A stretch of DNA of 64,000 bases from Marinobacterium nitratireducens (lineage in GTDB: Bacteria > Pseudomonadota > Gammaproteobacteria > Pseudomonadales > Balneatricaceae). Where the stretch lies: NCBI RefSeq assembly GCF_014645375.1, contig NZ_BMLT01000001.1, positions 368,835-432,834 on the forward strand, in the 5' to 3' direction. How positions within the stretch are numbered: the stretch's first letter is position 1; the number at the start of each line of letters is the position of its first letter. Positions 43,240-52,057 of the stretch are shown piece after piece. The notes beneath the pieces are model-generated. The model was given only the letters and a program-made list of their open reading frames with translations, was not told the origin of the DNA and searched no databases. Position numbers and translations under genes: made by a program.

Positions 43240-44901
43240 ATGACCTATATCAAGACTGCCGCAAGGCGGTGTCCGCCTTTTCCGCTTACGCTGGCTGCCG
43301 CTCTGGTGTTGGGTGCGCCTGTCGCTCAGGCCTTTCAGATCGAAACCGGCGTTGACGATCTGCGCCTTCGCTGGGACAACACCGTCAAGTACAGCGCCGC
43401 CTTTCGTCTCGAGGATCAGAGCGCGAAGCTTACCGAAGGTCCCGTGGCACTGAACCAGGACGACGGTGATCGCAACTTCGACAAGGGACTGATCTCGAAT
43501 CGCTTCGATATTCTGTCGGAACTCGATATCGGCTACCGGGATGTCGGTGCCCGTATCAGCGGAGCAGGCTGGTACGACGCCGAGTATCAGAATGGAACCG
43601 ATGCCTCGGACCCTTCCCGTGCCAACGCGCGTTCGGTGGCTTTCGACGAGTTCACCGACGATACACGCCACCTGCACGGCGGCGATATCGAGCTGCTGGA
43701 TGCCTTCGTGTACTGGAACGGCATGCTCGGCGATCACGCGACCTCGCTTCGCCTCGGACAGCACGGCCTTGTCTGGGGTGAGAGCCTGTTCTTCGGTGCC
43801 AACGCCATCGCCGGCGGTATGGCGCCGATCGACGTGGTCAAGGCGCTGTCGGTACCCAATACCCAGTTCAAGGAACTGATCCGTCCGGTCAACCAGCTCT
43901 CCGGTACACTGCAGCTGACCGACGAGCTGTCGCTGGGCGCCTTCTACCAGTTCGAGTGGGAAGAGACCCGCCTGCCCGGCTCCGGCAGTTATTTCTCGAT
44001 CAGCGATACCATCGGCGAGGGTAACGAGCGCCTGATCACCGGCGGACCCTTCCCGAGTGGCAATCCGGCGGCCTTTTTCCACGGCAGCGATATCGAGGCC
44101 GACGACTCGGGGCAGGGCGGTATCCAGCTGCGTTATGCTGCCGACACCGTCGATTACGGCCTCTACGCGCTGCAGTACCACGACAAGTCGCCCAAGCTTT
44201 ACCTCCAGCCGAGTACGACCGGGCCGGACTTCGCTAGCGGACAGGTGGGCGAATACCAGTGGGTCTATCCGGAGAAAATCCGCACCCTGGGCGCCAGCTT
44301 CATCACCTCCATCGGCAAGTACAGTATCGCCGGCGAGGGCTCGCTGCGCTGGAATATGCCGCTGATATCCAATGCCGGCATCGTGACACCGGTCACGCCC
44401 GGCGATAACGACGACAATCCGCTTTATGCAGTCGGGCGTACCGCACACGCCAACCTCAACGTGCTGGCAACGCTGGGACCGTCATTCATCTCCGAGGAAG
44501 CGAGCCTGGTCGGCGAAATCGCCTGGCACCACCTGCTGGAGGTCACCGACAACGAGTCGGCACAGGATCCGAATGCGGGCGACACCGGGCTGGGGATCAA
44601 GCTGGTCTATACCCCGACTTACCGCCAGGTATTACCGGGCCTTGATCTGAGCGTACCGATGGGCATCAGTTACTTCCCGATGGGCAACTCGCCGGTGGTA
44701 CCGAATTTTGGCCCGGACAACGGCGGCGACATGAACATCGGCCTCACCGGCGTCTATCTGGACCGGGTCACCATGGGACTGAGCTACACCCACTACTACG
44801 GCGCCGAAAACACCAACCTCGATGGCAACAGCCACTTCAACTATCAGCAGTCGCTGAAAGACCGCGATTACATCTCGTTTTTCGTCAGGACCACCTTTTA
44901 A
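43240..44901 (+). CDS. DUF1302 outer-membrane protein
   Basis: A 553-aa exported protein with a signal peptide (FPLTLAAALVLGAPVAQAF) and many alternating amphipathic strands, such as YSAAFRLEDQ, VGARISGAGWYDAEYQ and RVTMGLSYTHYYG. It ends in an aromatic residue (SFFVRTTF), as in outer-membrane barrels. It contains the DUF1302 start FQIETGVDDLRLRWDNTVKYS. DUF1302 proteins are regularly encoded beside DUF1329, YCF48-like and MMPL/RND proteins, exactly as here, in bacteria that use hydrophobic compounds. Uptake or export of such a compound across the outer membrane is inferred. The gene opens the module; a TATAAT box lies at 43093-43098. Confidence 0.85.
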   Translation: MTYIKTAARRCPPFPLTLAAALVLGAPVAQAFQIETGVDDLRLRWDNTVKYSAAFRLEDQSAKLTEGPVALNQDDGDRNFDKGLISNRFDILSELDIGYRDVGARISGAGWYDAEYQNGTDASDPSRANARSVAFDEFTDDTRHLHGGDIELLDAFVYWNGMLGDHATSLRLGQHGLVWGESLFFGANAIAGGMAPIDVVKALSVPNTQFKELIRPVNQLSGTLQLTDELSLGAFYQFEWEETRLPGSGSYFSISDTIGEGNERLITGGPFPSGNPAAFFHGSDIEADDSGQGGIQLRYAADTVDYGLYALQYHDKSPKLYLQPSTTGPDFASGQVGEYQWVYPEKIRTLGASFITSIGKYSIAGEGSLRWNMPLISNAGIVTPVTPGDNDDNPLYAVGRTAHANLNVLATLGPSFISEEASLVGEIAWHHLLEVTDNESAQDPNAGDTGLGIKLVYTPTYRQVLPGLDLSVPMGISYFPMGNSPVVPNFGPDNGGDMNIGLTGVYLDRVTMGLSYTHYYGAENTNLDGNSHFNYQQSLKDRDYISFFVRTTF

Positions 44902-44913
44902 GAGGGCTTGAAC

Positions 44914-46290
44914 ATGATAAATACAACCAAGCTAAAACCACTTTTCGTCGCCACCTTCGGTGTCTGTGCACTGAGCGCCCAGTTGAGTCTGGCGGCGGTC
45001 TCGGCGGATGAGGCGGCCAAGCTCGGAAGCAGTCTGACCCCCCTCGGTGCCGAGCGCGCCGGCAATGCCGATGGCAGTATTCCGGCCTGGGACGGCGGCT
45101 TTACCGAAGTCAGCGAACGTACCCTCAGGGACGGCAAACGCCTGGATCCGTTCGCAGACGACAAGCCGCTTTACAGCGTCACCGCCGCGAACATGGCCGA
45201 GTATGCCGACAAGCTGACCGACGGTGTCAAGGCGATGCTCGAGCGTTATCCCGACAGCTACCGCATCGACGTCTATCCGACGCGCCGCAGCGCCGCGGCG
45301 CCGCAGTGGGTCTACGATAACACCGCCAGAAACGCCATCCGCGCAAAGCTGACCGACAGCAGTGCCGGGCCTATCCCGGACGGTGCCTATGGCGGCATCC
45401 CTTTCCCCATCCCGCAAGATGCCAATGAGGTGATGTGGAACCATCTGCTCAACTGGCGCGGCACCTCGATCGCCATGGACTGGAAGCATTACCTGGTGAC
45501 TGCCGAAGGGCAACAGGTCATGACCACTGACGGCGAAGCCATTCAGGAAATGCCCTATTACTACCAGGACGGTTCAGCTGAGGATTTCGGCGGCGACTAC
45601 TGGCTGTTTCATCTGCTCAACATCGGACCGCCGCTGCGTGCCGGCGAGCAGATCATGGGTCGCACGAACCTCAACGGTGACAAGTCCAAGGCCCACGTCT
45701 ACCTCACCGGGCAGCGGCGGGTGCGCAAGCTGCCGAACGCCTGCTGCGATACGCCGACGCCCGCCACGGCCGGGGTCATGAGCTTCGACGAGCTGAGCGT
45801 CTTCTCCGGCCGCCTGGATCGCTTCGACTGGACGCTGGTGGGCAAGCAGGAAATGCTGGTGCCCTACAACACCAACAAGGTCCAGACTCTTGACTCGGCG
45901 GAGCAGGTGCTGGGCGAGCATCATCTGAATCCGGACCAGGTGCGCTGGGAACTGCATCGCGTCTGGGTGGTGGAAGCAAACCTCGCCGACGGCAAGCGGC
46001 ATCAGTTGCCGAAGTCGCGCTACTACATCGACGAGGACACCTGGATCGCGCTGCTTGGCGACCGCTGGGATGCCAAGGGGCAGCTGGCCAAGACGCTCTG
46101 GGCGTTGCCGGCCGCACTGCCTGACCTGCCGGCGCAGGCCACCCTGTCCGCCGGTTTCTACGATCTGACCTCCGGCGCCTGGTTCATCCAGAATCTCTAC
46201 GCCGGTGAGTCCGAGCAGTACGAGCTCGTCGATCGCTACCGCTCGTCCGACTTCTCGCCGGCCATGATGGCCGGGCGCGGTGTGCGCTGA
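44914..46290 (+). CDS. DUF1329 protein (periplasmic, LolA/LolB-like)
   Basis: A 458-aa exported protein; the signal peptide runs to about SLAAVSADEAAKLG. The conserved DUF1329 N-terminus reads LGSSLTPLGAERAGNADGSI and PAWDGGF. The body includes YGGIPFPIPQDANEVMWNHL and RRVRKLPNACCDTPTPAT, with a Cys pair. DUF1329 proteins are proposed to have a LolA/LolB-like fold for carrying lipids or hydrophobic cargo through the periplasm. It starts 12 bp after the DUF1302 gene with AGAGGG before the ATG, so the two are co-translated. A strong hairpin follows at 46301. Confidence 0.87.
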   Translation: MINTTKLKPLFVATFGVCALSAQLSLAAVSADEAAKLGSSLTPLGAERAGNADGSIPAWDGGFTEVSERTLRDGKRLDPFADDKPLYSVTAANMAEYADKLTDGVKAMLERYPDSYRIDVYPTRRSAAAPQWVYDNTARNAIRAKLTDSSAGPIPDGAYGGIPFPIPQDANEVMWNHLLNWRGTSIAMDWKHYLVTAEGQQVMTTDGEAIQEMPYYYQDGSAEDFGGDYWLFHLLNIGPPLRAGEQIMGRTNLNGDKSKAHVYLTGQRRVRKLPNACCDTPTPATAGVMSFDELSVFSGRLDRFDWTLVGKQEMLVPYNTNKVQTLDSAEQVLGEHHLNPDQVRWELHRVWVVEANLADGKRHQLPKSRYYIDEDTWIALLGDRWDAKGQLAKTLWALPAALPDLPAQATLSAGFYDLTSGAWFIQNLYAGESEQYELVDRYRSSDFSPAMMAGRGVR

Positions 46291-46300
46291 GGCACCGTTG

Positions 46301-46322
46301 GGGAGGGGCTCCGTCCCCTCCC
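46301..46322 (+). promoter_or_regulatory. Intercistronic hairpin after DUF1329 gene
   Basis: GGGAGGGG pairs with CCCCTCCC around a 6-nt loop, 10 bp after the stop. There is no T-tract, so it more probably sets relative message stability in the operon than ends it. Confidence 0.5.
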
Positions 46323-46352
46323 GCTCACCGCACTCCTGACTCGAGGTTAATC

Positions 46353-47450
46353 ATGAAGTTTCTTTATCGGGCGAGCAGCCTTCTGCTCGCGCTTTGTCTG
46401 CCCGTGGTCGCGGCCCAGGTCCAGGCCGTCAGGTCGGATACCGTCGGCAAGGTGCTCGAGACGCCGGCAATGGCAGTGCCACAACTCGAATCCGCAGTCT
46501 TTATCGAACTGGCCCGGGCAGGGGACAGGCTGGTCGCTGTCGGCGAGCGTGGTCTGATCGCGCTGTCCGACGACCAGGGCGAGAGCTGGCGCCAGGCTTC
46601 GGTACCGGTGTCCGTGTCCCTGACGGCGGTTCAGTTCATCGATGCCGATCATGGATGGGCGGTGGGGCACGGAGGCGTCGTGCTGGCGACGCAGGATGGT
46701 GGCGAGCATTGGCAGGTCCGGCTGACCGGCATCGAGGCGGCTCGGCTGGAGCTCGATGCCGCCCGCGCCGCCCAGCCGGGTGCGACCGATACCCGCGCTG
46801 CCGATCTGCGTGTGCAGTTGGCCGAGCGTCTGCTGGCCGAGGGGCCGGACAAGCCGTTTCTCGCGCTGCATTTCAGCGACGCCGGGCATGGCCTGGTGGT
46901 CGGAGCCTTCGGGCTTGCCTTCCGTACCGAGGATGGCGGACACAGCTGGCGCTCGGCGGTCGGACAGATCGAGAACCCCTACGGTATGCATATCTACGCC
47001 ATCGCCCGCGAGGGCCATACCTGGTACCTGGGCGGAGAGCAGGGGTTCCTCGCACGCGCCGATAACGGTCGTGATTTTCGCCAGCTCGAAAGCCCCTACG
47101 AGGGAACCTATTTCACGCTTCAGGCCCGCGCCGGCGGCGGTCTGTTGCTGGCGGGCATGAAAGGGCACGCCTTCGTCTCCAGCGACCGCGGCGAGTCATT
47201 CGCGCCGCTGGCGTCGCGGGCCGGAGCCTCGTTCAGCGACAGTATCGCGCTGCCTGGCGGCGATGCCCTGCTGTCGAATCAGGCCGGCATGCTTTTTCGA
47301 CTAACCGCGGCAGGGCACCTCGCGCCCTTCGCACAGCCGCTGCGGCGCCCGGTGTCGGGCCTGACCCAAGCACCTGACGGTGGACTGGTGTTCGCGGGTT
47401 TCACGGGTCTGTTCCGCCTGGCACCAAACGACATCACCGCTTCGGAGTGA
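46353..47450 (+). CDS. YCF48/BNR-repeat beta-propeller protein, exported
   Basis: A 365-aa protein with a signal peptide (SLLLALCLPVVAAQVQA) and repeated propeller blades: LIALSDDQGESWRQ, VVLATQDGGEHWQV, LAFRTEDGGHSWRS, FLARADNGRDFRQ and AFVSSDRGESFAP. The Asp-box-like DxGxxW repeats place it with the YCF48/HCF136 and sialidase-type propellers. Such proteins act as assembly or binding factors in the periplasm. Its consistent company with DUF1302, DUF1329 and MMPL proteins suggests a joint envelope complex. It ends 4 bp before the MMPL gene. Confidence 0.85.
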   Translation: MKFLYRASSLLLALCLPVVAAQVQAVRSDTVGKVLETPAMAVPQLESAVFIELARAGDRLVAVGERGLIALSDDQGESWRQASVPVSVSLTAVQFIDADHGWAVGHGGVVLATQDGGEHWQVRLTGIEAARLELDAARAAQPGATDTRAADLRVQLAERLLAEGPDKPFLALHFSDAGHGLVVGAFGLAFRTEDGGHSWRSAVGQIENPYGMHIYAIAREGHTWYLGGEQGFLARADNGRDFRQLESPYEGTYFTLQARAGGGLLLAGMKGHAFVSSDRGESFAPLASRAGASFSDSIALPGGDALLSNQAGMLFRLTAAGHLAPFAQPLRRPVSGLTQAPDGGLVFAGFTGLFRLAPNDITASE

Positions 47451-47454
47451 CGCT

Positions 47455-49917
47455 ATGACCTCCCGCAACATCAATTCGGAATCGCCGGCGAACAGGTCGC
47501 TGGCCGAATTCGACCGAAAATCGGGCAACCGTCTCGAGCGCTTGCTGTTCAACCACCGTCCGGCGGTACTGCTGCTGTGCTTGCTGGCGACGATCTTGCT
47601 CGGAGTCCAGGCCACGAAGGTCGAGCTCAAGGCCAGCTTCGAGAAAATGATCCCGACGCAGCACCCTTATATCTTCAATTACCTCGAGCATCAGCAGGAA
47701 CTGTCGGGCCTCGGCAATGCGCTGCGTATCGCGGTTGCCAACCGTAATGGCGATATTTACGATGCCCACTATCTGCAGATGCTGCAGCAACTGAGCGATC
47801 AGATCTATCTGCTGCCGGGCATCGACCGTGCCTATATGAAGTCGCTCTGGACGCCGGCGACGCGCTGGACCGCCGTCACCGAGGACGGGCTCGACGGCGG
47901 ACCGGTGATACCGGACGACTACGACGGCAGTGAGCGGTCGCTGGGCGAGCTGCGCCGCAACGTGCAGCTGTCCAACGAAATCGGGCAGTTGGTGGCATTC
48001 GATCAGCGCTCCAGCATCATCTATGTACCGCTTCTGACCCGCACCATCGATGGCGACGCAATCGACTACAACGCACTGTCGCAGGAACTCGAGTCGCTGC
48101 GCGCACGCTATGCCGGCGATTCGATCGACATTCATATCACCGGCTTCGCGAAAAAGGTCGGTGACCTGATCGACGGCCTGCAGCAGATCCTGCTGTTCTT
48201 CGCGCTGGCAATCGTTATTACCGGCGGGGTGCTGTTCGCCTATACCCGCTGTCTGCGCAGCACGCTGCTGGTTGTGTGCTGCTCGTTGGTCGCGGTGGTC
48301 TGGCAACTGGGCCTGCTGCCATTGCTCGGCTACCACCTCGATCCCTATTCGGTGCTGGTGCCGTTCCTGGTGTTCGCGATCGGCATGAGCCACGGTGCCC
48401 AGAAAATGAACGGCATCATGCAGGACATCGGTCGTGGTCTTCACAAGCTGGTTGCAGCGCGCCACACCTTCCGGCGCCTGTTCATGGCCGGCGTCATGGC
48501 GTTGCTCAGCGATGCCGTCGGCTTTGCGGTGCTGATGTTTATCGAGATACCGGTCATCCAGGACCTGGCGATTGCCGCCAGTGTCGGCGTAGCGGTTCTG
48601 ATCGTCACCAATCTGATCCTGCTGCCCGTGCTGCTGTCTTACCTCGGCATCAGCGCAACTGCCGCGCAGCGCAGTTTGCAGGATCTGCGAGAAGGGCAGA
48701 CACCGACGGATGGCATGGAGCGGCATCGGGTCTGGCGTCTGCTGGACGGCTTTACCCGCCAACGCTGGGCCACCGCCTGTATCGCCGTAGCGGCCTTGCT
48801 GGCGGTCGGCGGCCACCTGGTGGGTGGCAACCTGAAGATCGGCGATCTGGATCCGGGCGCTCCGGAGCTGCGCTCGGATTCCCGCTACAACCTCGACGAC
48901 GCCTTCATGAACGCCCATTACGGCGCCAGCAGCGATGTATTCGCCGTCATGGTAACTGCGCCGACCGGAGAATGCGCCCGCTACGACATCCTGCGCAAGG
49001 TGGATGCGCTCGACTGGCAACTGCGAACCCTGCCGGGCGTCGATTCGACCAACTCGCTGGCGTTGCTCAACCGTCGCATGCTGGTGGGCCTGTCCGAAGG
49101 CAGCCCGAAGTGGTACCACCTGCAGCCCAATCAGGCAATGCTGAACATGGTCACCGCCGCCGCGCCGCGCGGGCTCTACAACGAAACCTGCAGTCTGCTG
49201 ACGCTCTATGTCTATCTGGCCGATCACAAGGCTGAAACCCTGACCGGTCTGGTCGAGCACGTGGAGGCATTTGCCGCTGCCAACAACACGAACGACGTCC
49301 AGTTCATGCTGGCCGCCGGCAACGCCGGCATTGAAGCGGCCACCAACATCGTGGTCGATGAATCCAACCAGAAGATGCTGTACTGGGTCTACGCGGTGGT
49401 GATCCTGCTGTGCCTCATCACCTTCCGCTCCTGGCGAGCGACGCTCTGTGCCGTACTGCCGCTGATGCTGACCTCCATTCTCTGCGAAGCGCTGATGGTT
49501 GCGCTCGGCATCGGCGTCAAGGTCGCGACACTGCCGGTCATCGCCCTGGGTGTCGGCATCGGCGTCGACTATGCACTCTACGTCATGAGTATGCTGCTGG
49601 CGTTTCGTCGCAACGGTTCCAGTCTGTCCGAGGCCTATTACCAGGCGCTGGTCTCGACCGGCAAGGTGGTGATGCTGACCGGCGTTACCCTGGCGATCGG
49701 TGTCGTCACCTGGCTGTTCTCGCCGATCAAATTTCAGGCCGACATGGGCATCCTGCTGGCGTTCATGTTCGTCTGGAACATGCTCGGTGCTCTGATTCTG
49801 CTGCCGGCACTGGCGCATTTTCTGCTGCCGGAGGTGCGTCCTCTTAGCAGTCCGAAGGCAACGGGAGACGCTGCGTCGACTGACGACCTGTCCTCAGGTG
49901 CCACACAGCCTGGCTGA
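47455..49917 (+). CDS. RND/MMPL-family transporter
   Basis: An 820-aa inner-membrane transporter of the RND superfamily (MMPL / predicted exporter group). It has about 12 membrane segments in two halves, each with a periplasmic loop: segment 1 near residues 37-55, then a loop, then a sterol-sensing-like block (IVITGGVLFAYTRC to GMSHGAQKMNGIMQ), and the same order in the C-terminal half (VVILLCLITFRSW to GVGIGVDYALYVMSML). The conserved charged residues of the proton relay lie in GVGIGVDYAL. ATG at 47455 follows the YCF48 stop closely. Together with the three upstream proteins it forms a probable trans-envelope system for a hydrophobic compound; direction of transport is not known. Confidence 0.9.
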   Translation: MTSRNINSESPANRSLAEFDRKSGNRLERLLFNHRPAVLLLCLLATILLGVQATKVELKASFEKMIPTQHPYIFNYLEHQQELSGLGNALRIAVANRNGDIYDAHYLQMLQQLSDQIYLLPGIDRAYMKSLWTPATRWTAVTEDGLDGGPVIPDDYDGSERSLGELRRNVQLSNEIGQLVAFDQRSSIIYVPLLTRTIDGDAIDYNALSQELESLRARYAGDSIDIHITGFAKKVGDLIDGLQQILLFFALAIVITGGVLFAYTRCLRSTLLVVCCSLVAVVWQLGLLPLLGYHLDPYSVLVPFLVFAIGMSHGAQKMNGIMQDIGRGLHKLVAARHTFRRLFMAGVMALLSDAVGFAVLMFIEIPVIQDLAIAASVGVAVLIVTNLILLPVLLSYLGISATAAQRSLQDLREGQTPTDGMERHRVWRLLDGFTRQRWATACIAVAALLAVGGHLVGGNLKIGDLDPGAPELRSDSRYNLDDAFMNAHYGASSDVFAVMVTAPTGECARYDILRKVDALDWQLRTLPGVDSTNSLALLNRRMLVGLSEGSPKWYHLQPNQAMLNMVTAAAPRGLYNETCSLLTLYVYLADHKAETLTGLVEHVEAFAAANNTNDVQFMLAAGNAGIEAATNIVVDESNQKMLYWVYAVVILLCLITFRSWRATLCAVLPLMLTSILCEALMVALGIGVKVATLPVIALGVGIGVDYALYVMSMLLAFRRNGSSLSEAYYQALVSTGKVVMLTGVTLAIGVVTWLFSPIKFQADMGILLAFMFVWNMLGALILLPALAHFLLPEVRPLSSPKATGDAASTDDLSSGATQPG

Positions 49918-49967
49918 AACATCGCCACACCGAACCCACTTATTCCAAGAACAAGAGGTACCCCACC

Positions 49968-50069
49968 ATGGGAACACCGATATCGCTAGTGCTGCATTCC
50001 AGGCTGCCGGAGGGCACCAGCCCCGAACCGCAGATCAGGTTCGTGCGGGAGAATAAAGATGTTTGCTGA
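49968..50069 (+). CDS. Possible 33-aa leader ORF overlapping the MFS start
   Basis: An ATG preceded by AGAGG opens a 33-codon frame (MGTPISLVLHSRLPEGTSPE) that ends 11 nt inside the MFS gene. The overlap could couple translation of the two. No similarity is recognised, and it may be chance. Confidence 0.25.
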   Translation: MGTPISLVLHSRLPEGTSPEPQIRFVRENKDVC

Positions 50070-51255
50070 ACGTCGGGCGGGCCTGCCGCAGTCACTGCTG
50101 TTGCTATCGGGAAGCTGCCTGCCGGTACTGGGTGCGGTGCTGATCGCGCCGGTGCTGCCACGAATGCAGGCGCACTTCGCGGATGTCGCAGGCGTCGAGG
50201 TGCTGGTGCCGATCGTACTGACGATCCCGGCGCTGGTGATCGCGCTGCTGGCGCCGCTTGCCGGGATGATCGCCGACCGGCTCGGACGGCGGCCGCTGTT
50301 GCTGCTGTCGATGCTGCTTTACGGCATCTGCGGGCTGGCGCCGTTCTGGCTGGATTCGCTGCCGGCCATCCTTGCCAGCCGGGCAGGCCTCGGGCTGGCC
50401 GAGGCGGGGATCATGACCTGCTGCACCACGCTGATGGGCGACTACTTCAGCGGCGCGCAACGACACCGGTTGTTCGCACTGCAGATGGTCGCGACCTCGC
50501 TGTCCGCGGCGATTTTCATCGCCCTGGGCGGAGCCCTGGGCCAGAACGACTGGCGCCTGCCGTTCGCGCTCTACGCCGCGGGCTTCGTTTTCCTGCCGCT
50601 GATGGCGCTGCTGCTGTGGGAGCCGGCCAGGCATGAGCCCTGCCATCAGGCGCTTTCGCGCGGCGACTTTCCCTGGCGCCGGTTGCTGCCACTTTATGTC
50701 CTGACGCTGATGGCGGGGATCAGTCTGTTCATTGTCCCGGTGCAGGCGGGCTACCTGCTCAACCTGCTGCAGGTGGAGGCACCGCGGGATATCGGGCTCA
50801 CCATGGGCGCGAACCAGTTCGGCGTGCTGGTCGGGGCCCTGAGCTTTCGCCGGCTGTCTCACCTGCGCCGTTCTGTACTGTTGCTGCTGGCCTTCGGCAC
50901 GGCGGGCACGGGCGGATTGCTGATGGCGTTCTCGACAAGCCATGGCATGGTCACGATCGCCGTGCTGATCAATGGCCTGGGCATCGGCCTGATGTTGCCG
51001 ACGCTTATCACCCAGGTCATGGCGCAGGTCGACTACGAACATCGGGGACGCGCCACCGGTGGTTTCACGGCCGCGCTGTTCGCCGGGGAGTTCATGAGTC
51101 CGCTGGTGGTGCTGGCGCTGACCGGCGCCTCGGGGAGCGACCTGTCGTTGGCGCTGGCGATCGTCGGCTTGGCACAGCTGCTGGTCGCTGGCATCTGCGC
51201 GGTTCTGTTCCGCGGCACCGGTTCTGTGCCGAGCGCAGAAGCCGGAGCAGCATAA
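50059..51255 (+). CDS. MFS transporter
   Basis: A 398-aa permease with 12 predicted membrane segments. The major-facilitator motif between segments 2 and 3 is GMIADRLGRRPLLLL, with a second, weaker copy in the other half. The central loop (EPARHEPCHQALSRGDFPWR) is short and hydrophilic. GGGAGA precedes the ATG. It follows the MMPL gene by 141 bp and precedes the SDR remnant by 23 bp. In this setting it probably imports an aromatic acid or exports an intermediate; the family alone does not decide. Confidence 0.9.
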   Translation: MFAERRAGLPQSLLLLSGSCLPVLGAVLIAPVLPRMQAHFADVAGVEVLVPIVLTIPALVIALLAPLAGMIADRLGRRPLLLLSMLLYGICGLAPFWLDSLPAILASRAGLGLAEAGIMTCCTTLMGDYFSGAQRHRLFALQMVATSLSAAIFIALGGALGQNDWRLPFALYAAGFVFLPLMALLLWEPARHEPCHQALSRGDFPWRRLLPLYVLTLMAGISLFIVPVQAGYLLNLLQVEAPRDIGLTMGANQFGVLVGALSFRRLSHLRRSVLLLLAFGTAGTGGLLMAFSTSHGMVTIAVLINGLGIGLMLPTLITQVMAQVDYEHRGRATGGFTAALFAGEFMSPLVVLALTGASGSDLSLALAIVGLAQLLVAGICAVLFRGTGSVPSAEAGAA

Positions 51256-51278
51256 CCAGACAGGGAGCTGATCACCCG

Positions 51279-51470
51279 ATGGCAGATCCGGCGTTTGGTC
51301 TTGCCAGCAAGAGCGCGCTTATAGCCGGCGCCACCCCTGGTATCGGGCTGGCAATTGCTCGTGAATACGGGGCTGCCGGGGCGCGACTGCTTGCCGCGCC
51401 GGGTGGAGGCTTCACCGCTGGAGAAAATATCGTCGTCGATGGTGGCACCACCATCGGCGATGGCAACTGA
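51279..51470 (+). pseudogene. Short-chain dehydrogenase with large internal deletion
   Basis: A 63-codon frame joins the N-terminal coenzyme motif of an SDR (SKSALIAGATPGIGLAIAREYG) directly to an SDR C-terminus (GGGFTAGENIVVDGGTTIGDG). The catalytic Ser-Tyr-Lys part, about 190 residues, is missing, yet the frame is kept. The product could not be an active dehydrogenase. The surrounding genes are intact and tightly spaced, so the deletion has left the operon transcript open to the cupin gene 14 bp later. Confidence 0.82.
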
Positions 51471-51484
51471 GAGGATATTCGATC

Positions 51485-52057
51485 GTGCAGGAATTACCTG
51501 GATTCAAGCGTGTCGTGACGGGGCACAATGCCGACGGCAAAGCCGTGGTTGCGATGCATGGGCCGACACCCAATAACTTTCCGCTGAAGGCGGTGCCCGG
51601 CACTGTGTTTTACGAGGTCTGGAACAGCGCCGGCAGCCCGGCGCTGCTCGATAACGGAGATGATCCGACCGCCAGGGACTTGCAGCTCAGTCCGGAGGCG
51701 CTGGGCAGCGTGATCCGCGTCGTGGATATCCCGCCGGACAGCATTCAAAACCAGGTCAGCGCGGAAGACGCGGCAGCCGCGTTCGACGAAATCGGCGAAG
51801 GGCATGCCGGTACCGGCAACGCCGACTCGAAGCACAAGTTGATGCACCGCACCGAAACCCTGGACTACGGCATCGTCACCGAGGGCGAGGTCTGGCTGGT
51901 GCTGGACGACGACGAAGTCCACCTCAGGCGTGGCGATATCGTCGTGCAGCGCGGCACCAACCATGCCTGGAGCAACCGCACCGCGGAGATGGCGCGGATG
52001 GTGTTCATTTTGCTCGACGGCCGTTTCGCCCCGGAACTGACAGGAGAATCCGCATGA
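51485..52057 (+). CDS. Cupin-domain protein
   Basis: A 190-aa protein with a C-terminal single cupin barrel: HRTETLDYGIVTEGEVWLVL is cupin motif 1, with H-x-T-E-T-x-D-Y in place of the usual His pair, and GDIVVQRGTNHAWSNRTAEM is motif 2, with its His kept. The metal site is therefore altered in part. N-terminal about 110 residues are strand-rich and precede the barrel. The start is GTG at 51485. It overlaps the FAH-family gene by 4 nt (ATGA), so both are co-translated. Similar proteins are found in aromatic degradation clusters as dioxygenases, isomerases or small-molecule sensors; the role here is not decided. Confidence 0.82.
   Translation: MQELPGFKRVVTGHNADGKAVVAMHGPTPNNFPLKAVPGTVFYEVWNSAGSPALLDNGDDPTARDLQLSPEALGSVIRVVDIPPDSIQNQVSAEDAAAAFDEIGEGHAGTGNADSKHKLMHRTETLDYGIVTEGEVWLVLDDDEVHLRRGDIVVQRGTNHAWSNRTAEMARMVFILLDGRFAPELTGESA

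Noticed and set aside
47434-49818. A 794-codon open frame on the strand opposite the MMPL gene
   Set aside because: It is an antisense shadow caused by high GC third positions; its Gln/His/Arg-rich translation has no domain, and the plus strand encodes a clear RND transporter.
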